Positions 57,267-64,000 of a stretch of 64,000 nucleotides of DNA are shown in pieces (position 1 is the stretch's first letter; every line of letters begins with the position of its first letter). This DNA comes from Erwinia endophytica. Lineage in GTDB: Bacteria > Pseudomonadota > Gammaproteobacteria > Enterobacterales > Enterobacteriaceae. The notes below the pieces were generated by a model. It saw nothing but the letters and a program-made list of their open reading frames with translations, searched no databases and was not told the DNA's origin. The position numbers were made by a program, and so were the translations under genes. The stretch lies in the NCBI RefSeq assembly GCF_009295515.1, contig NZ_RQVV01000024.1, positions 1 through 64,000 of the forward strand, given 5' to 3'.

Positions 57267-57298
57267 AAAGCCCCGCAATGTTTGCGGGGCTTTCTTTT
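57267..57298 (+). terminator. intrinsic terminator at the left end of the element
   Basis: AAAGCCCCGCAA and TTGCGGGGCTTT form a perfect 12-bp stem with a TGT loop, followed by CTTTT. It would also stop transcription entering from the stranded pdxB promoter. It probably acts in both directions, given the A run on its left. Confidence 0.85.
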
Positions 57299-57406
57299 GT
57301 CAGGGCATATCAAATGGCCATTTCGAGCTGGTTCAGGCATAAACCTGCAGTGTTTTTGATGGCAAAAAAAGAACACTTCTTTGAGTGACATTTTCTGCAA
57401 TTCAAC

Positions 57407-57835
57407 TTAGCGCGTTATTTCGCTATCGGTAAGTGGGATGTTTTCAACATGCCCGCCCGAGAATTTAATCCCCGTTACAACGCTTCTTTGTGACCCCTGT
57501 TTACCGGGTTCTTCGAGTATATATTGTACAATGTATTGCCCATTATCGGGGAATCGATAAAATCCGGGCGGAATGCACAAATTACCACGGTCTATGGTCA
57601 GATCAGGTGAGTCTTTTACTGACAACGGCTGTGGAGGTGTACCTCTGGGATTTATTGAGATCAGTGAGGGCTGGGAATTACCAGCATCTGGAACTCTGAA
57701 GCATATGTTTTCCCCAACCTTACTAACCGTTGTTGTTTCGTCTGCTTTTAATCGGTCACCTGAACCTGGGCATCCAGTCAGAAAAAAAATTGAGGTAATC
57801 AATAAAAGAGAATTTTTTTTAGTTTTATTCTTCAT
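57407..57835 (-). CDS. putative T6SS immunity periplasmic lipoprotein
   Basis: A 142-residue lipoprotein with signal peptide and lipobox LTGC (Cys at residue 22). The mature protein (SINPRGTPPQPLSV, CIPPGFYRFPDNGQYIVQYIL) matches a family annotated as putative type VI secretion immunity lipoproteins (DUF7480-like). Start at 57835 is chosen because GGGGA precedes it; three upstream in-frame ATGs exist. It follows, on the same strand, the remnant of an HExxH effector-like gene, which would be its cognate toxin. AT-rich relative to neighbours. Confidence 0.75.
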   Translation of the reverse strand: MKNKTKKNSLLLITSIFFLTGCPGSGDRLKADETTTVSKVGENICFRVPDAGNSQPSLISINPRGTPPQPLSVKDSPDLTIDRGNLCIPPGFYRFPDNGQYIVQYILEEPGKQGSQRSVVTGIKFSGGHVENIPLTDSEITR

Positions 57836-57901
57836 CATCATCCCCATGGAAAGTAGCGCATTGTTTCATTGTACTTTTGTTTGATCACTGCTTCGCTCAG
57901 G

Positions 57902-58190
57902 TCACCATCCAATGTAATATCGCCTCTTCTTCTGAGAGTTATCCATAAATGCATAACCGTAATTTTTCAATATAAAATGGTCTGCAATAATTTGGGCCTG
58001 TTGTTCCATTGGATAGCGCCTTAAAGGCCGGCCATCCAGCCTGTAGCGATAGCTGACAGCAAAACTGATTAAACCTCTCGCGATAACTTCATGCCTCTTT
58101 CACGTTGCCATACGTGGCTCATTTCATGAATGAAAAGGTGCTTATAGGGATAGTCAGCTACGGAACTGAAAGTCGGTATCAACACCGTCA
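57902..58190 (-). pseudogene. 3' remnant of an HExxH metallopeptidase T6SS-effector-like gene
   Basis: The minus strand encodes TFSSVADYPYKHLFIHEMSHVWQRERGM, with a zinc-peptidase HExxH, then after a one-base frameshift near 58075-58084 RGLISFAVSYRYRLDGRPL and MEQQAQIIADHFILKNYGYA to a stop at 57902. This C-terminal block (HEMSHVWQ ... MEQQAQIIADHF) is typical of effector proteins paired with the lipoprotein family just downstream. The N-terminal part is cut off by the IS1 remnant at about 58195. Non-functional. Confidence 0.72.
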
Positions 58191-58194
58191 TACG

Positions 58195-58661
58195 CGCATT
58201 AAAAAACTCGCACCGAAACAGGTGACATCTTCGCCAGCCGCTCATGCCGATGTCGCCCTTATCGGCGAGCTGGATGAACAATGGAGCGTTGTTGGCAGCA
58301 AGGCCCGACAGCACTGGCTCTGGGATGCATACAATACAAAAACAGGCGGTGTTCTGGCTTACACCTTTGGCCCACGAACCGATGAAACGTGCCGTGAACT
58401 GCTTGCGTTGCTCGCTCCTTTTAACATCGGCATGATGACCCGCGACAACGGGGGCAGTTATGCCAGAGAAGTGCCGAAGGATAAGCCTCTGACCGGCAAG
58501 ATTTTCACTCAGCGTATTGAGCGTAACAACCTGACACTGAGAACCCGAATCAAAAGGCTGGCTCGCAGAACCCTCTGCTCCTCACGCTCTGTTGAGCTTC
58601 ATGAAAAAGTCATCGGTGCCTTTATCGAAAAATACATGTTCTACTAATCGAAGGCATCACC
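58195..58661 (+). mobile_element. IS1-family element, left-truncated, with InsB-like transposase
   Basis: InsB-type sequence begins near 58199 (IKKLAPKQVTSS) and runs to the stop at 58647 (VIGAFIEKYMFY). The right terminus GGCATCACC ends at about 58661. The left terminus and insA are missing, so translation of the 5' part reads into effector DNA. Family motifs: ELDEQWSVVGSKARQHWLW, FTQRIERNNLTLRTRIKRLAR. Expected Asp of the DDE set in TRDNGGSY is present, but without InsA and a left end the element cannot move on its own. Confidence 0.85.
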
Positions 58662-58737
58662 CTCTGTCTCAGCACCGGTACACGGCGGAGTGAGGGTAGT
58701 ACACTAAGGGGTGAGCAGGTAGGTGGTACATAACTGC

Positions 58738-59106
58738 GTGACATTCCTGGAAACTAAAAATGGGAAAAAACGCACAGTCCCGATTTCTCAGGTTGTCTCT
58801 GATGCCATCAAGACAAGAGAGAGCGGCACCCTGTTTGATGTTAAGTACCGGGAATTTTGCCTGATCCTGAAGAGGGTTAAACCTGATTTGCCGAAAGGGC
58901 AGGCTGCACACGTGCTGCGTCATACATTCGCGAGTCATTTTGCGATGAACGGTGGGAACATTATCGCGTTACAGAGGATACTTGGCCACGCCATCATCCA
59001 GCAGACCATGGCTTACGCGCATTTTGCGCCTGATTATCTTCAGGATGCAGTAGCGTTTAATCCGCTGGGGGGAGGGCTAACTGTCCACACAGTGACCACA
59101 TGGTAA
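58738..59106 (+). pseudogene. C-terminal part of a P2-type tyrosine integrase
   Basis: The frame (VTFLETKNGKKRTVPIS ... LPKGQAAHVLRHTFASHF ... LGHAIIQQTMAYAHFAPDYLQDAV) matches the catalytic domain of P2-family phage integrases. The His-x-x-Arg box, the later GH and the nucleophilic Tyr are kept. The first catalytic Arg and the whole DNA-binding N-terminus are missing, lost between the IS1 end (58661) and 58738. It ends 188 bp before the right repeat in pdxB, the usual place for an integrase. Confidence 0.85.
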
Positions 59107-59270
59107 TGATTTTGATCGGTTTATAATGGCTTATTTGGGCGGTGTGAGAAATGGCCTGTTTGCATCATCGCCCATAATACTGATAAGGTTATGTGTATGT
59201 ATTATAATGCTTTTACATATATTCCAGACTGTTGTAAGGCAGCCGCTACGGGTATGGGGAATTGATTTTT

Positions 59271-60425
59271 ATGGAAGTAAAAAAAGTGCTCAAGATCCTC
59301 GTTGATGAAAATATGCCGTACGCCCGTGAGTTATTTAGCCACACGGGTAACGTGGTTGCTGTACCAGGACGTCCGGTGCCGCAGGCCGAACTGAATGATG
59401 CTGATGGGCTGATGGTACGTTCGGTCACTAAGGTCAACGCTGAGTTACTGAGCGGTAAACCCGTGAAGTTTGTCGGCACAGCCACCGCCGGGACCGATCA
59501 TATCGATGAGGCATTTTTGCAGGAACAGGGGATTACCTTTTCTGCCGCGCCGGGATGTAATGCGATTGCGGTAGTGGAATATGTTTTCTCGGCTTTGCTG
59601 CTACTGGCGGAGCGCGATGGTTTCCTGCTACAAGACCGTACGGTCGGCATTGTCGGGGTTGGCAATGTGGGGAGGCGGTTGCAGGCCCGCCTGGCGGCGC
59701 TGGGCATTCGTACATTGTTGTGTGATCCGCCTCGCGCTGATCGGGGAGATGAGGGCGATTTCCTGCCATTGTCCACTCTGGTGAACGAGGCTGATATTCT
59801 CACTTTCCACACGCCGTTATTTAAACAGGGTGAATATAAAACCCTGCATTTGGCCGATGAAGCGTTACTGATGGCGCTTAAGCCTGGCACGATTTTGATT
59901 AACGCCTGCCGTGGGCCGGTAGTGGATAATGCCGCTTTGTTAAAGGTACTGGAGAAACGCCGCGATCTGAGTGTGGTGCTGGACGTTTGGGAACCCGAGC
60001 CGGAGCTGTCTCTGCCGCTACTGGACAAAGTGGATATTGCGACCGCGCATATCGCGGGTTATACGCTGGAAGGCAAAGCGCGTGGTACCACTCAGGTCTA
60101 TGAAGCCTGGACGACATTTCTTGGTAAGCCGGAGCATATTGCGCTTGATACGTTGCTGCCAACGCCGGAATTCGCTAGCGTGACCCTCCACGGTAAGTTG
60201 GATCAGTCAACGCTAAAAAGACTGGTTCATCTGGTGTATGATGTGCGCCGCGATGATGCGCTGCTGCGTAAAGTAGCCGCGATAGCGGGCGAGTTCGATC
60301 GGTTACGTAAGCATTATCAGGAACGTCGTGAATGGTCTTCGCTACACGTAATCTGTGATTCGGAGCAAACGGCGACTCTGCTGGCGGAACTTGGCTTTAA
60401 GGCGCGTTTCCAGCCCGCTTCCTGA
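59271..60425 (+). CDS. pdxB: erythronate-4-phosphate dehydrogenase, element-derived N-terminus
   Basis: A 384-residue NAD-dependent dehydrogenase of the D-isomer-specific 2-hydroxyacid family, step two of pyridoxal phosphate synthesis. NAD motif [16 protein letters not shown] near residues 128-143; catalytic Arg in [10 protein letters not shown], Glu in VWEPEPEL and His in [11 protein letters not shown] follow. The protein is 6 residues longer than E. coli PdxB: the native Met codon is CTC here, and the ATG at 59271 ([12 protein letters not shown]) lies in element DNA. All later residues look intact, so the enzyme is probably functional under new expression signals. Confidence 0.93.
   Translation: MEVKKVLKILVDENMPYARELFSHTGNVVAVPGRPVPQAELNDADGLMVRSVTKVNAELLSGKPVKFVGTATAGTDHIDEAFLQEQGITFSAAPGCNAIAVVEYVFSALLLLAERDGFLLQDRTVGIVGVGNVGRRLQARLAALGIRTLLCDPPRADRGDEGDFLPLSTLVNEADILTFHTPLFKQGEYKTLHLADEALLMALKPGTILINACRGPVVDNAALLKVLEKRRDLSVVLDVWEPEPELSLPLLDKVDIATAHIAGYTLEGKARGTTQVYEAWTTFLGKPEHIALDTLLPTPEFASVTLHGKLDQSTLKRLVHLVYDVRRDDALLRKVAAIAGEFDRLRKHYQERREWSSLHVICDSEQTATLLAELGFKARFQPAS
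59295..59307. repeat. right direct repeat (putative attR core) inside pdxB
   Basis: ATCCTCGTTGATG, identical to 57174-57186. It encodes I-L-V-D of the functional pdxB frame, so the cross-over preserved the reading frame. Confidence 0.8.
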
Positions 60426-60537
60426 CGTGAGTCTGGCAGCTTGTTAAGGTTGCTATAAGGTATTAGAAATAATCTTATTTTCTGGGCGGTGTTGTCACCG
60501 CCTTATGTTTTTGTGTCATTGTCTGGAGTAAACCAAC

Positions 60538-61548
60538 ATGTCTGACGGCTGGAACATTGCGCTATTGGGCGCGACAGGCGCCGTAGGGGGGGCGGTACTG
60601 GAACTGCTGGCGGAACGCCAGTTCCCGGTTGGTGAGCTGTATTTGCTGGCGAGCGAACGCAGCGCGGGCGAAAATTTGCGCTTTGCCGGTAAAACGTTGC
60701 TGGTTAACGATGCCAGCGATTTTGACTGGTCTCAGGCGCAGTTGGCATTTTTTGTCGCAGGACGAGAAGCCTCCGCGCGTTATGCCGATGAGGCGGCAAA
60801 CGCGGGTTGCCTGGTGATTGATAGCAGCGATTTATTCGCGCTGGAACCGGATGTGCCGCTGGTGGTGCCGGATGTGAATCCACAGGTGCTGGCCGATTAC
60901 CGTAACCGCAATATCATCAGTGTGGCGGACAGCATGACCAGCCAGTTACTGTGTGCTATCAAGCCGCTGGTTGATCAGGCCGGTCTTGGGCGCTTGCAGG
61001 TGACCAGCCTGATCGCCGCCTCGGCTCACGGTAAGGCAGCCGTAGATTCACTGGCGGGCGAGAGTGCTCGTTTGCTGAACGGTTTACCGGCTGAAGAGAC
61101 ATATTTTGGTCGTCAGCTGGCCTTCAACATGCTGCCGTTATTGGCCGATGCTGAAGGTAGCGTGTTGCAGGAGCGCCGTTTAATCGACCAGGTGCGCAAA
61201 GTGTTGCAGGACGCAGGTTTGCCGATCTCGGTGACAACCGTTCAGGCACCGGTTTTCTATGGCAATGCGCAAATTGTGCATATCGAAAACTTGCGCCCGA
61301 TGTCGGCAGAAGAAGCGCGAGAAGTACTGATGCAGGCAGACGATATTGCTCTGTCTGATGAAGATGACTATCCGACTCAGGTGGGGGATGCCTCCGGCAA
61401 CGTGCAGCTCAGCCTGGGGTGTGTGCGCAACGATTATGGCGTACCGGAGATGCTGCAGTTCTGGTCGGTGGCTGACAACGTGTGTTTTGGCGGCGCGTTG
61501 ATGGCGGTGAAAACCGCTGAGAAGCTGGTGCAGGAGTATTTTTACTGA
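60538..61548 (+). CDS. usg: Usg-1, aspartate-semialdehyde dehydrogenase-like protein
   Basis: A 336-residue homologue of Asd with the nucleotide-binding [36 protein letters not shown] compressed here to its N-terminal 45 residues. The catalytic Cys of true Asd (within GGNCTT-like context) is absent: the corresponding region reads [16 protein letters not shown]. It is therefore probably not an active dehydrogenase; E. coli Usg has the same loss. Between pdxB and truA; the stop overlaps the truA ATG by one base (TGATG). Confidence 0.93.
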   Translation: MSDGWNIALLGATGAVGGAVLELLAERQFPVGELYLLASERSAGENLRFAGKTLLVNDASDFDWSQAQLAFFVAGREASARYADEAANAGCLVIDSSDLFALEPDVPLVVPDVNPQVLADYRNRNIISVADSMTSQLLCAIKPLVDQAGLGRLQVTSLIAASAHGKAAVDSLAGESARLLNGLPAEETYFGRQLAFNMLPLLADAEGSVLQERRLIDQVRKVLQDAGLPISVTTVQAPVFYGNAQIVHIENLRPMSAEEAREVLMQADDIALSDEDDYPTQVGDASGNVQLSLGCVRNDYGVPEMLQFWSVADNVCFGGALMAVKTAEKLVQEYFY

Positions 61549-62363
61549 TGTCCGAAGCAGTCTTGCCGCAGCAGGCCATCAAGCTGGCGCTGGGCATTGA
61601 ATATGATGGCAGTCGCTACTATGGCTGGCAGCGGCAGCAGGAAGTACGATCGGTGCAGGAAAAACTTGAACAGGCGCTTGCCAGTGTGGCCAACCATCCG
61701 GTTAACGTGTTTTGTGCTGGACGCACGGATGCTGGCGTGCACAGTACCGGGCAGGTAGTGCATTTTGACACCACCGCGCAGCGTAAGGATGCCGCCTGGA
61801 CGCTGGGCGTGAATGCTAATCTGCCGGATGATATTGCGGTACGTTGGGTTAAATCTGTTCCTGATGATTTTCATGCCCGGTTTAGCGCCACGGCGCGACG
61901 TTACCGCTATGTCATCTATAACAGTCGCTTGCGTCCGGCAGTCCTGCACCATGGCGTCACGCACTTTTACCATCCTCTGGATGTGGAAAAAATGCAACGC
62001 GCTGGACAGGTTCTGTTAGGCGAAAATGACTTCACGTCGTTCCGGGCGGTGCAATGTCAGTCACGCTCTCCCTGGCGCAATGTGATGCACCTGAATGTCA
62101 GCCGCTTTGGTGCTTACGTGGTGGTGGATATCAAAGCTAACGCGTTTGTCCATCATATGGTGCGCAATATTGTCGGCAGTCTGATGGAAATAGGCTGTGG
62201 AAATCAGCAGGAAAGCTGGATGGCAGAGCTGCTGGCAGCGAAAGATCGCACGCTGGCCGCAGCGACAGCCAAAGCTGAAGGGCTTTATCTGGTCGCCGTC
62301 GATTATCCTGAACATTTTGATTTACCACGTCCGCCGATGGGTCCACTGTTCCTCGCGGATTAA
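61548..62363 (+). CDS. truA: tRNA pseudouridine(38-40) synthase
   Basis: A 271-residue pseudouridine synthase modifying positions 38-40 in tRNA anticodon arms. Catalytic Asp in [19 protein letters not shown] near residue 60; [13 protein letters not shown] near 117 and [19 protein letters not shown] near 196 are conserved. Translationally coupled to usg. Confidence 0.97.
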   Translation: MSEAVLPQQAIKLALGIEYDGSRYYGWQRQQEVRSVQEKLEQALASVANHPVNVFCAGRTDAGVHSTGQVVHFDTTAQRKDAAWTLGVNANLPDDIAVRWVKSVPDDFHARFSATARRYRYVIYNSRLRPAVLHHGVTHFYHPLDVEKMQRAGQVLLGENDFTSFRAVQCQSRSPWRNVMHLNVSRFGAYVVVDIKANAFVHHMVRNIVGSLMEIGCGNQQESWMAELLAAKDRTLAAATAKAEGLYLVAVDYPEHFDLPRPPMGPLFLAD

Positions 62364-62392
62364 ATCTGACCTGGAGTATCAAGGAAACTGCT

Positions 62393-63055
62393 ATGGAACT
62401 GATTCATATCGTCATTGATTTTATTCTGCACATTGATGTCCATTTGCAAGCGATGGTTGCGCAGTACGGCGTCTGGATTTATGCCATTTTGTTTCTTATC
62501 CTGTTTTGCGAAACTGGGTTGGTTATTATGCCGTTCCTGCCGGGTGACTCGCTGTTGTTTGTGGCCGGTGCTCTGGCGGCAGTTCCGGATAGTGCGCTGA
62601 ATGTACACATCATTGTGCTACTGATGGCGGTAGCGGCTATCGTTGGTGATGCGGTTAACTATACTATTGGCCGGTTATTTGGCGATAAATTGTTCAGTAA
62701 CCCAAACTCGAAGGTTTTTCGTCGCAGCTACCTCGATAAAACACATCAATTTTTCGAGCGTCACGGTGGGAAAACGATTATCCTGGCGCGCTTCGTGCCG
62801 ATTGTTCGTACCTTCGCGCCGTTTGTTGCTGGTATGGGTAAAATGTCCTATCGACATTTTGCGTTGTTCAATGTGGCGGGCGGCCTGATTTGGGTGCTGT
62901 TGTTCTCATATGCCGGTTACTTCTTCGGCAACCTGCCTGTAGTACAGCGGAACATACATTATCTGATTATTGCGATCCTGGTGGTATCGGCCCTGCCGGG
63001 CGTAGTGGAAGTTCTGCGCCATCGTCGTGGGGCTCGACAGACGAAATCGCAATAA
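62393..63055 (+). CDS. dedA: DedA-family membrane protein
   Basis: A 220-residue inner-membrane protein of the DedA superfamily (E. coli DedA 219), linked to lipid flipping and proton-motive-force maintenance. The family motifs [15 protein letters not shown] near residues 48-62 and [29 protein letters not shown] near 119-147 include the essential acidic and Arg residues. AAGGAAAC lies before the ATG. Between truA and accD, as in E. coli. Confidence 0.95.
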   Translation: MELIHIVIDFILHIDVHLQAMVAQYGVWIYAILFLILFCETGLVIMPFLPGDSLLFVAGALAAVPDSALNVHIIVLLMAVAAIVGDAVNYTIGRLFGDKLFSNPNSKVFRRSYLDKTHQFFERHGGKTIILARFVPIVRTFAPFVAGMGKMSYRHFALFNVAGGLIWVLLFSYAGYFFGNLPVVQRNIHYLIIAILVVSALPGVVEVLRHRRGARQTKSQ

Positions 63056-63318
63056 CACCTCGCTAAGCTGACGCCCGGTGACGAGATTTTTCCCACCGCA
63101 TCGGGCGGTTCAGTAACCCTAAAAAGAGCGTGGGATAGGTCTGGGACAGATTTGGAAAGGTCGGCGTTGACCTGATTTATCGTTCGAAGTGGTGTGGTAA
63201 CTCATTGATGAATATGTAGCGAATTGTCGTATTATGTGGTGTAATACCGTCTAAATGTTATACCAAAATTGGCGTTAACTCGTTGATTTAAAATGATTAA
63301 TCACATATAGAGTCATCA

Positions 63319-64000
63319 ATGAGCTGGATTGAACGAATTCTCAACAAGAGCACTATCACTCCTTCGCGCAAAGCCAGTATCCCGGAAGGTGTCTGGACCA
63401 AATGCGACAGCTGCGGGCAGGTTCTGTATCGCGCCGAGCTGGAACGCAACCTGGAAGTTTGCCCGAAATGCGATCACCACATGCGTATGCATGGTCGTGA
63501 GCGTTTGCATAGCTTACTGGACGAAGGATCGCTGGTTGAGCTGGGTAGTGAGCTGGAGCCAAAGGATGTGCTCAAGTTCCGGGATTCAAAAAAATATAAA
63601 GATCGTCTGGTGGCGGCTCAGAAAGAGACCAATGAGAAAGATGCGCTGATCGTGATGAAAGGTACGCTGTATGGCATGCCCGTTGTCGCGGCGGCATTTG
63701 AGTTTTCCTTTATGGGGGGCTCCATGGGATCGGTGGTTGGCGCGCGTTTTGTCCGTGCAGTCGAGCAGGCGTTGGGAGATCATTGCCCAATGATCTGTTT
63801 TTCTGCTTCCGGGGGTGCCCGTATGCAGGAAGCGCTGATGTCGCTGATGCAGATGGCCAAAACCAGCGCGGCGTTGGCGAAAATGCAGGAGCGTGGTCTG
63901 CCGTATATTTCCGTGTTGACTGATCCGACAATGGGCGGGGTTTCCGCCAGCTTCGCGATGCTGGGCGATCTGAATATCGCTGAGCCAAAAGCGTTGATTG
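63319..64000 (+). CDS. accD: acetyl-CoA carboxylase carboxyltransferase subunit beta, 3' end beyond window
   Basis: The first 227 codons of AccD, the zinc-ribbon beta subunit of the carboxyltransferase that makes malonyl-CoA. The Cys4 zinc ribbon is at about residues 27-49 (CDSCG ... CPKCDHH), followed by [19 protein letters not shown] and the oxyanion region [18 protein letters not shown]. Starts at ATG 63319; the frame is open to the window end. A 263-bp gap after dedA would hold its promoter, not pinpointed here. Confidence 0.97.
   Translation, partial: MSWIERILNKSTITPSRKASIPEGVWTKCDSCGQVLYRAELERNLEVCPKCDHHMRMHGRERLHSLLDEGSLVELGSELEPKDVLKFRDSKKYKDRLVAAQKETNEKDALIVMKGTLYGMPVVAAAFEFSFMGGSMGSVVGARFVRAVEQALGDHCPMICFSASGGARMQEALMSLMQMAKTSAALAKMQERGLPYISVLTDPTMGGVSASFAMLGDLNIAEPKALI

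Larger units (their letters stand above)
57187..59294. mobile_element. integrated element remnant within the 5' end of pdxB
   Basis: About 2.1 kb between direct repeats of the pdxB start region. Contents in order: a terminator, a T6SS-immunity-type lipoprotein gene, the 3' part of an HExxH effector-like gene, a truncated IS1, and the 3' part of a P2-type integrase gene next to the right repeat. The AT-rich codon usage of the lipoprotein differs from the flanking core genes. The arrangement fits a degenerated prophage or satellite that used the pdxB start as attachment site. Confidence 0.75.

Overview
The window reads as a chromosomal segment of a gammaproteobacterium of the order Enterobacterales. 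Most of it is collinear with the E. coli gltX-nupC-mntH and mlaA-fadL-fadIJ-aroC-fabB-pdxB-accD neighbourhoods. Split ccmH/ccmI genes, a sulfonate/thiol cluster and a type VI secretion immunity-type lipoprotein suggest a soft-rot or plant-associated genus (Pectobacteriaceae-like, e.g. Brenneria/Pectobacterium/Dickeya relatives). The genus is inference only; no species-defining marker is visible.

Layout. 1-3.97 kb: end of a divergent tRNA-Val gene, gltX, a YfeC-type regulator, a formate/nitrite-family channel, and two identical tRNA-Ala(GGC) genes behind a stringent-type promoter. 4.0-10.7 kb: a divergent organosulfur cluster. Leftward genes are SsuD-like monooxygenase, SsuA-like binding protein, Gln-type thiol dioxygenase and a four-domain rhodanese, all overlapping. 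Rightward genes are a second binding protein and an NtaA/SnaA-type flavin monooxygenase. 10.8-18 kb: nupC, mntH (with MntR and Fur boxes), a YghZ-type aldo-keto reductase, glk, a GNAT acetyltransferase and alaC. 18-29 kb: a patchwork accessory zone with an HlyD-family remnant, small lipoproteins and membrane proteins, an SMP-30 protein, a YbdG-type channel, a GT9 glycosyltransferase, an IS6-family remnant and a ynbABC-like phospholipid cluster broken by a nonsense codon and an IS1 remnant. The zone ends at tRNA-Arg(CCU). 29.2-36.6 kb: a small membrane protein and the complete ccmABCDEFGHI cytochrome c maturation operon. 36.7-57 kb: mlaA, fadL, yfcZ, fadI, fadJ, sixA, smrB, prmB, aroC, mepA, yfcA, epmC, yfcL, mnmC, fabB, yfcJ, a MocR-type regulator divergent from a rhodanese, and flk. 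57.2-59.3 kb: an integrated element inside the 5' end of pdxB. 59.3-64 kb: pdxB, usg, truA, dedA and the start of accD.

The most striking observation is at pdxB. The native GTG start and first codons are stranded at 57168 next to flk, and the same 13-bp core recurs at 59295 inside the functional pdxB frame. The 2.1 kb between carries a P2-type integrase remnant, an IS1 remnant, the 3' end of an HExxH effector-like gene and its presumed immunity lipoprotein. The element therefore seems to have entered the start of an essential-cofactor gene and supplied a new start codon.

Regulatory sites fit the gene functions: FadR-like boxes precede fadL, fadI and fabB (the last with a FabR-like palindrome), and metal-sensing boxes precede mntH.
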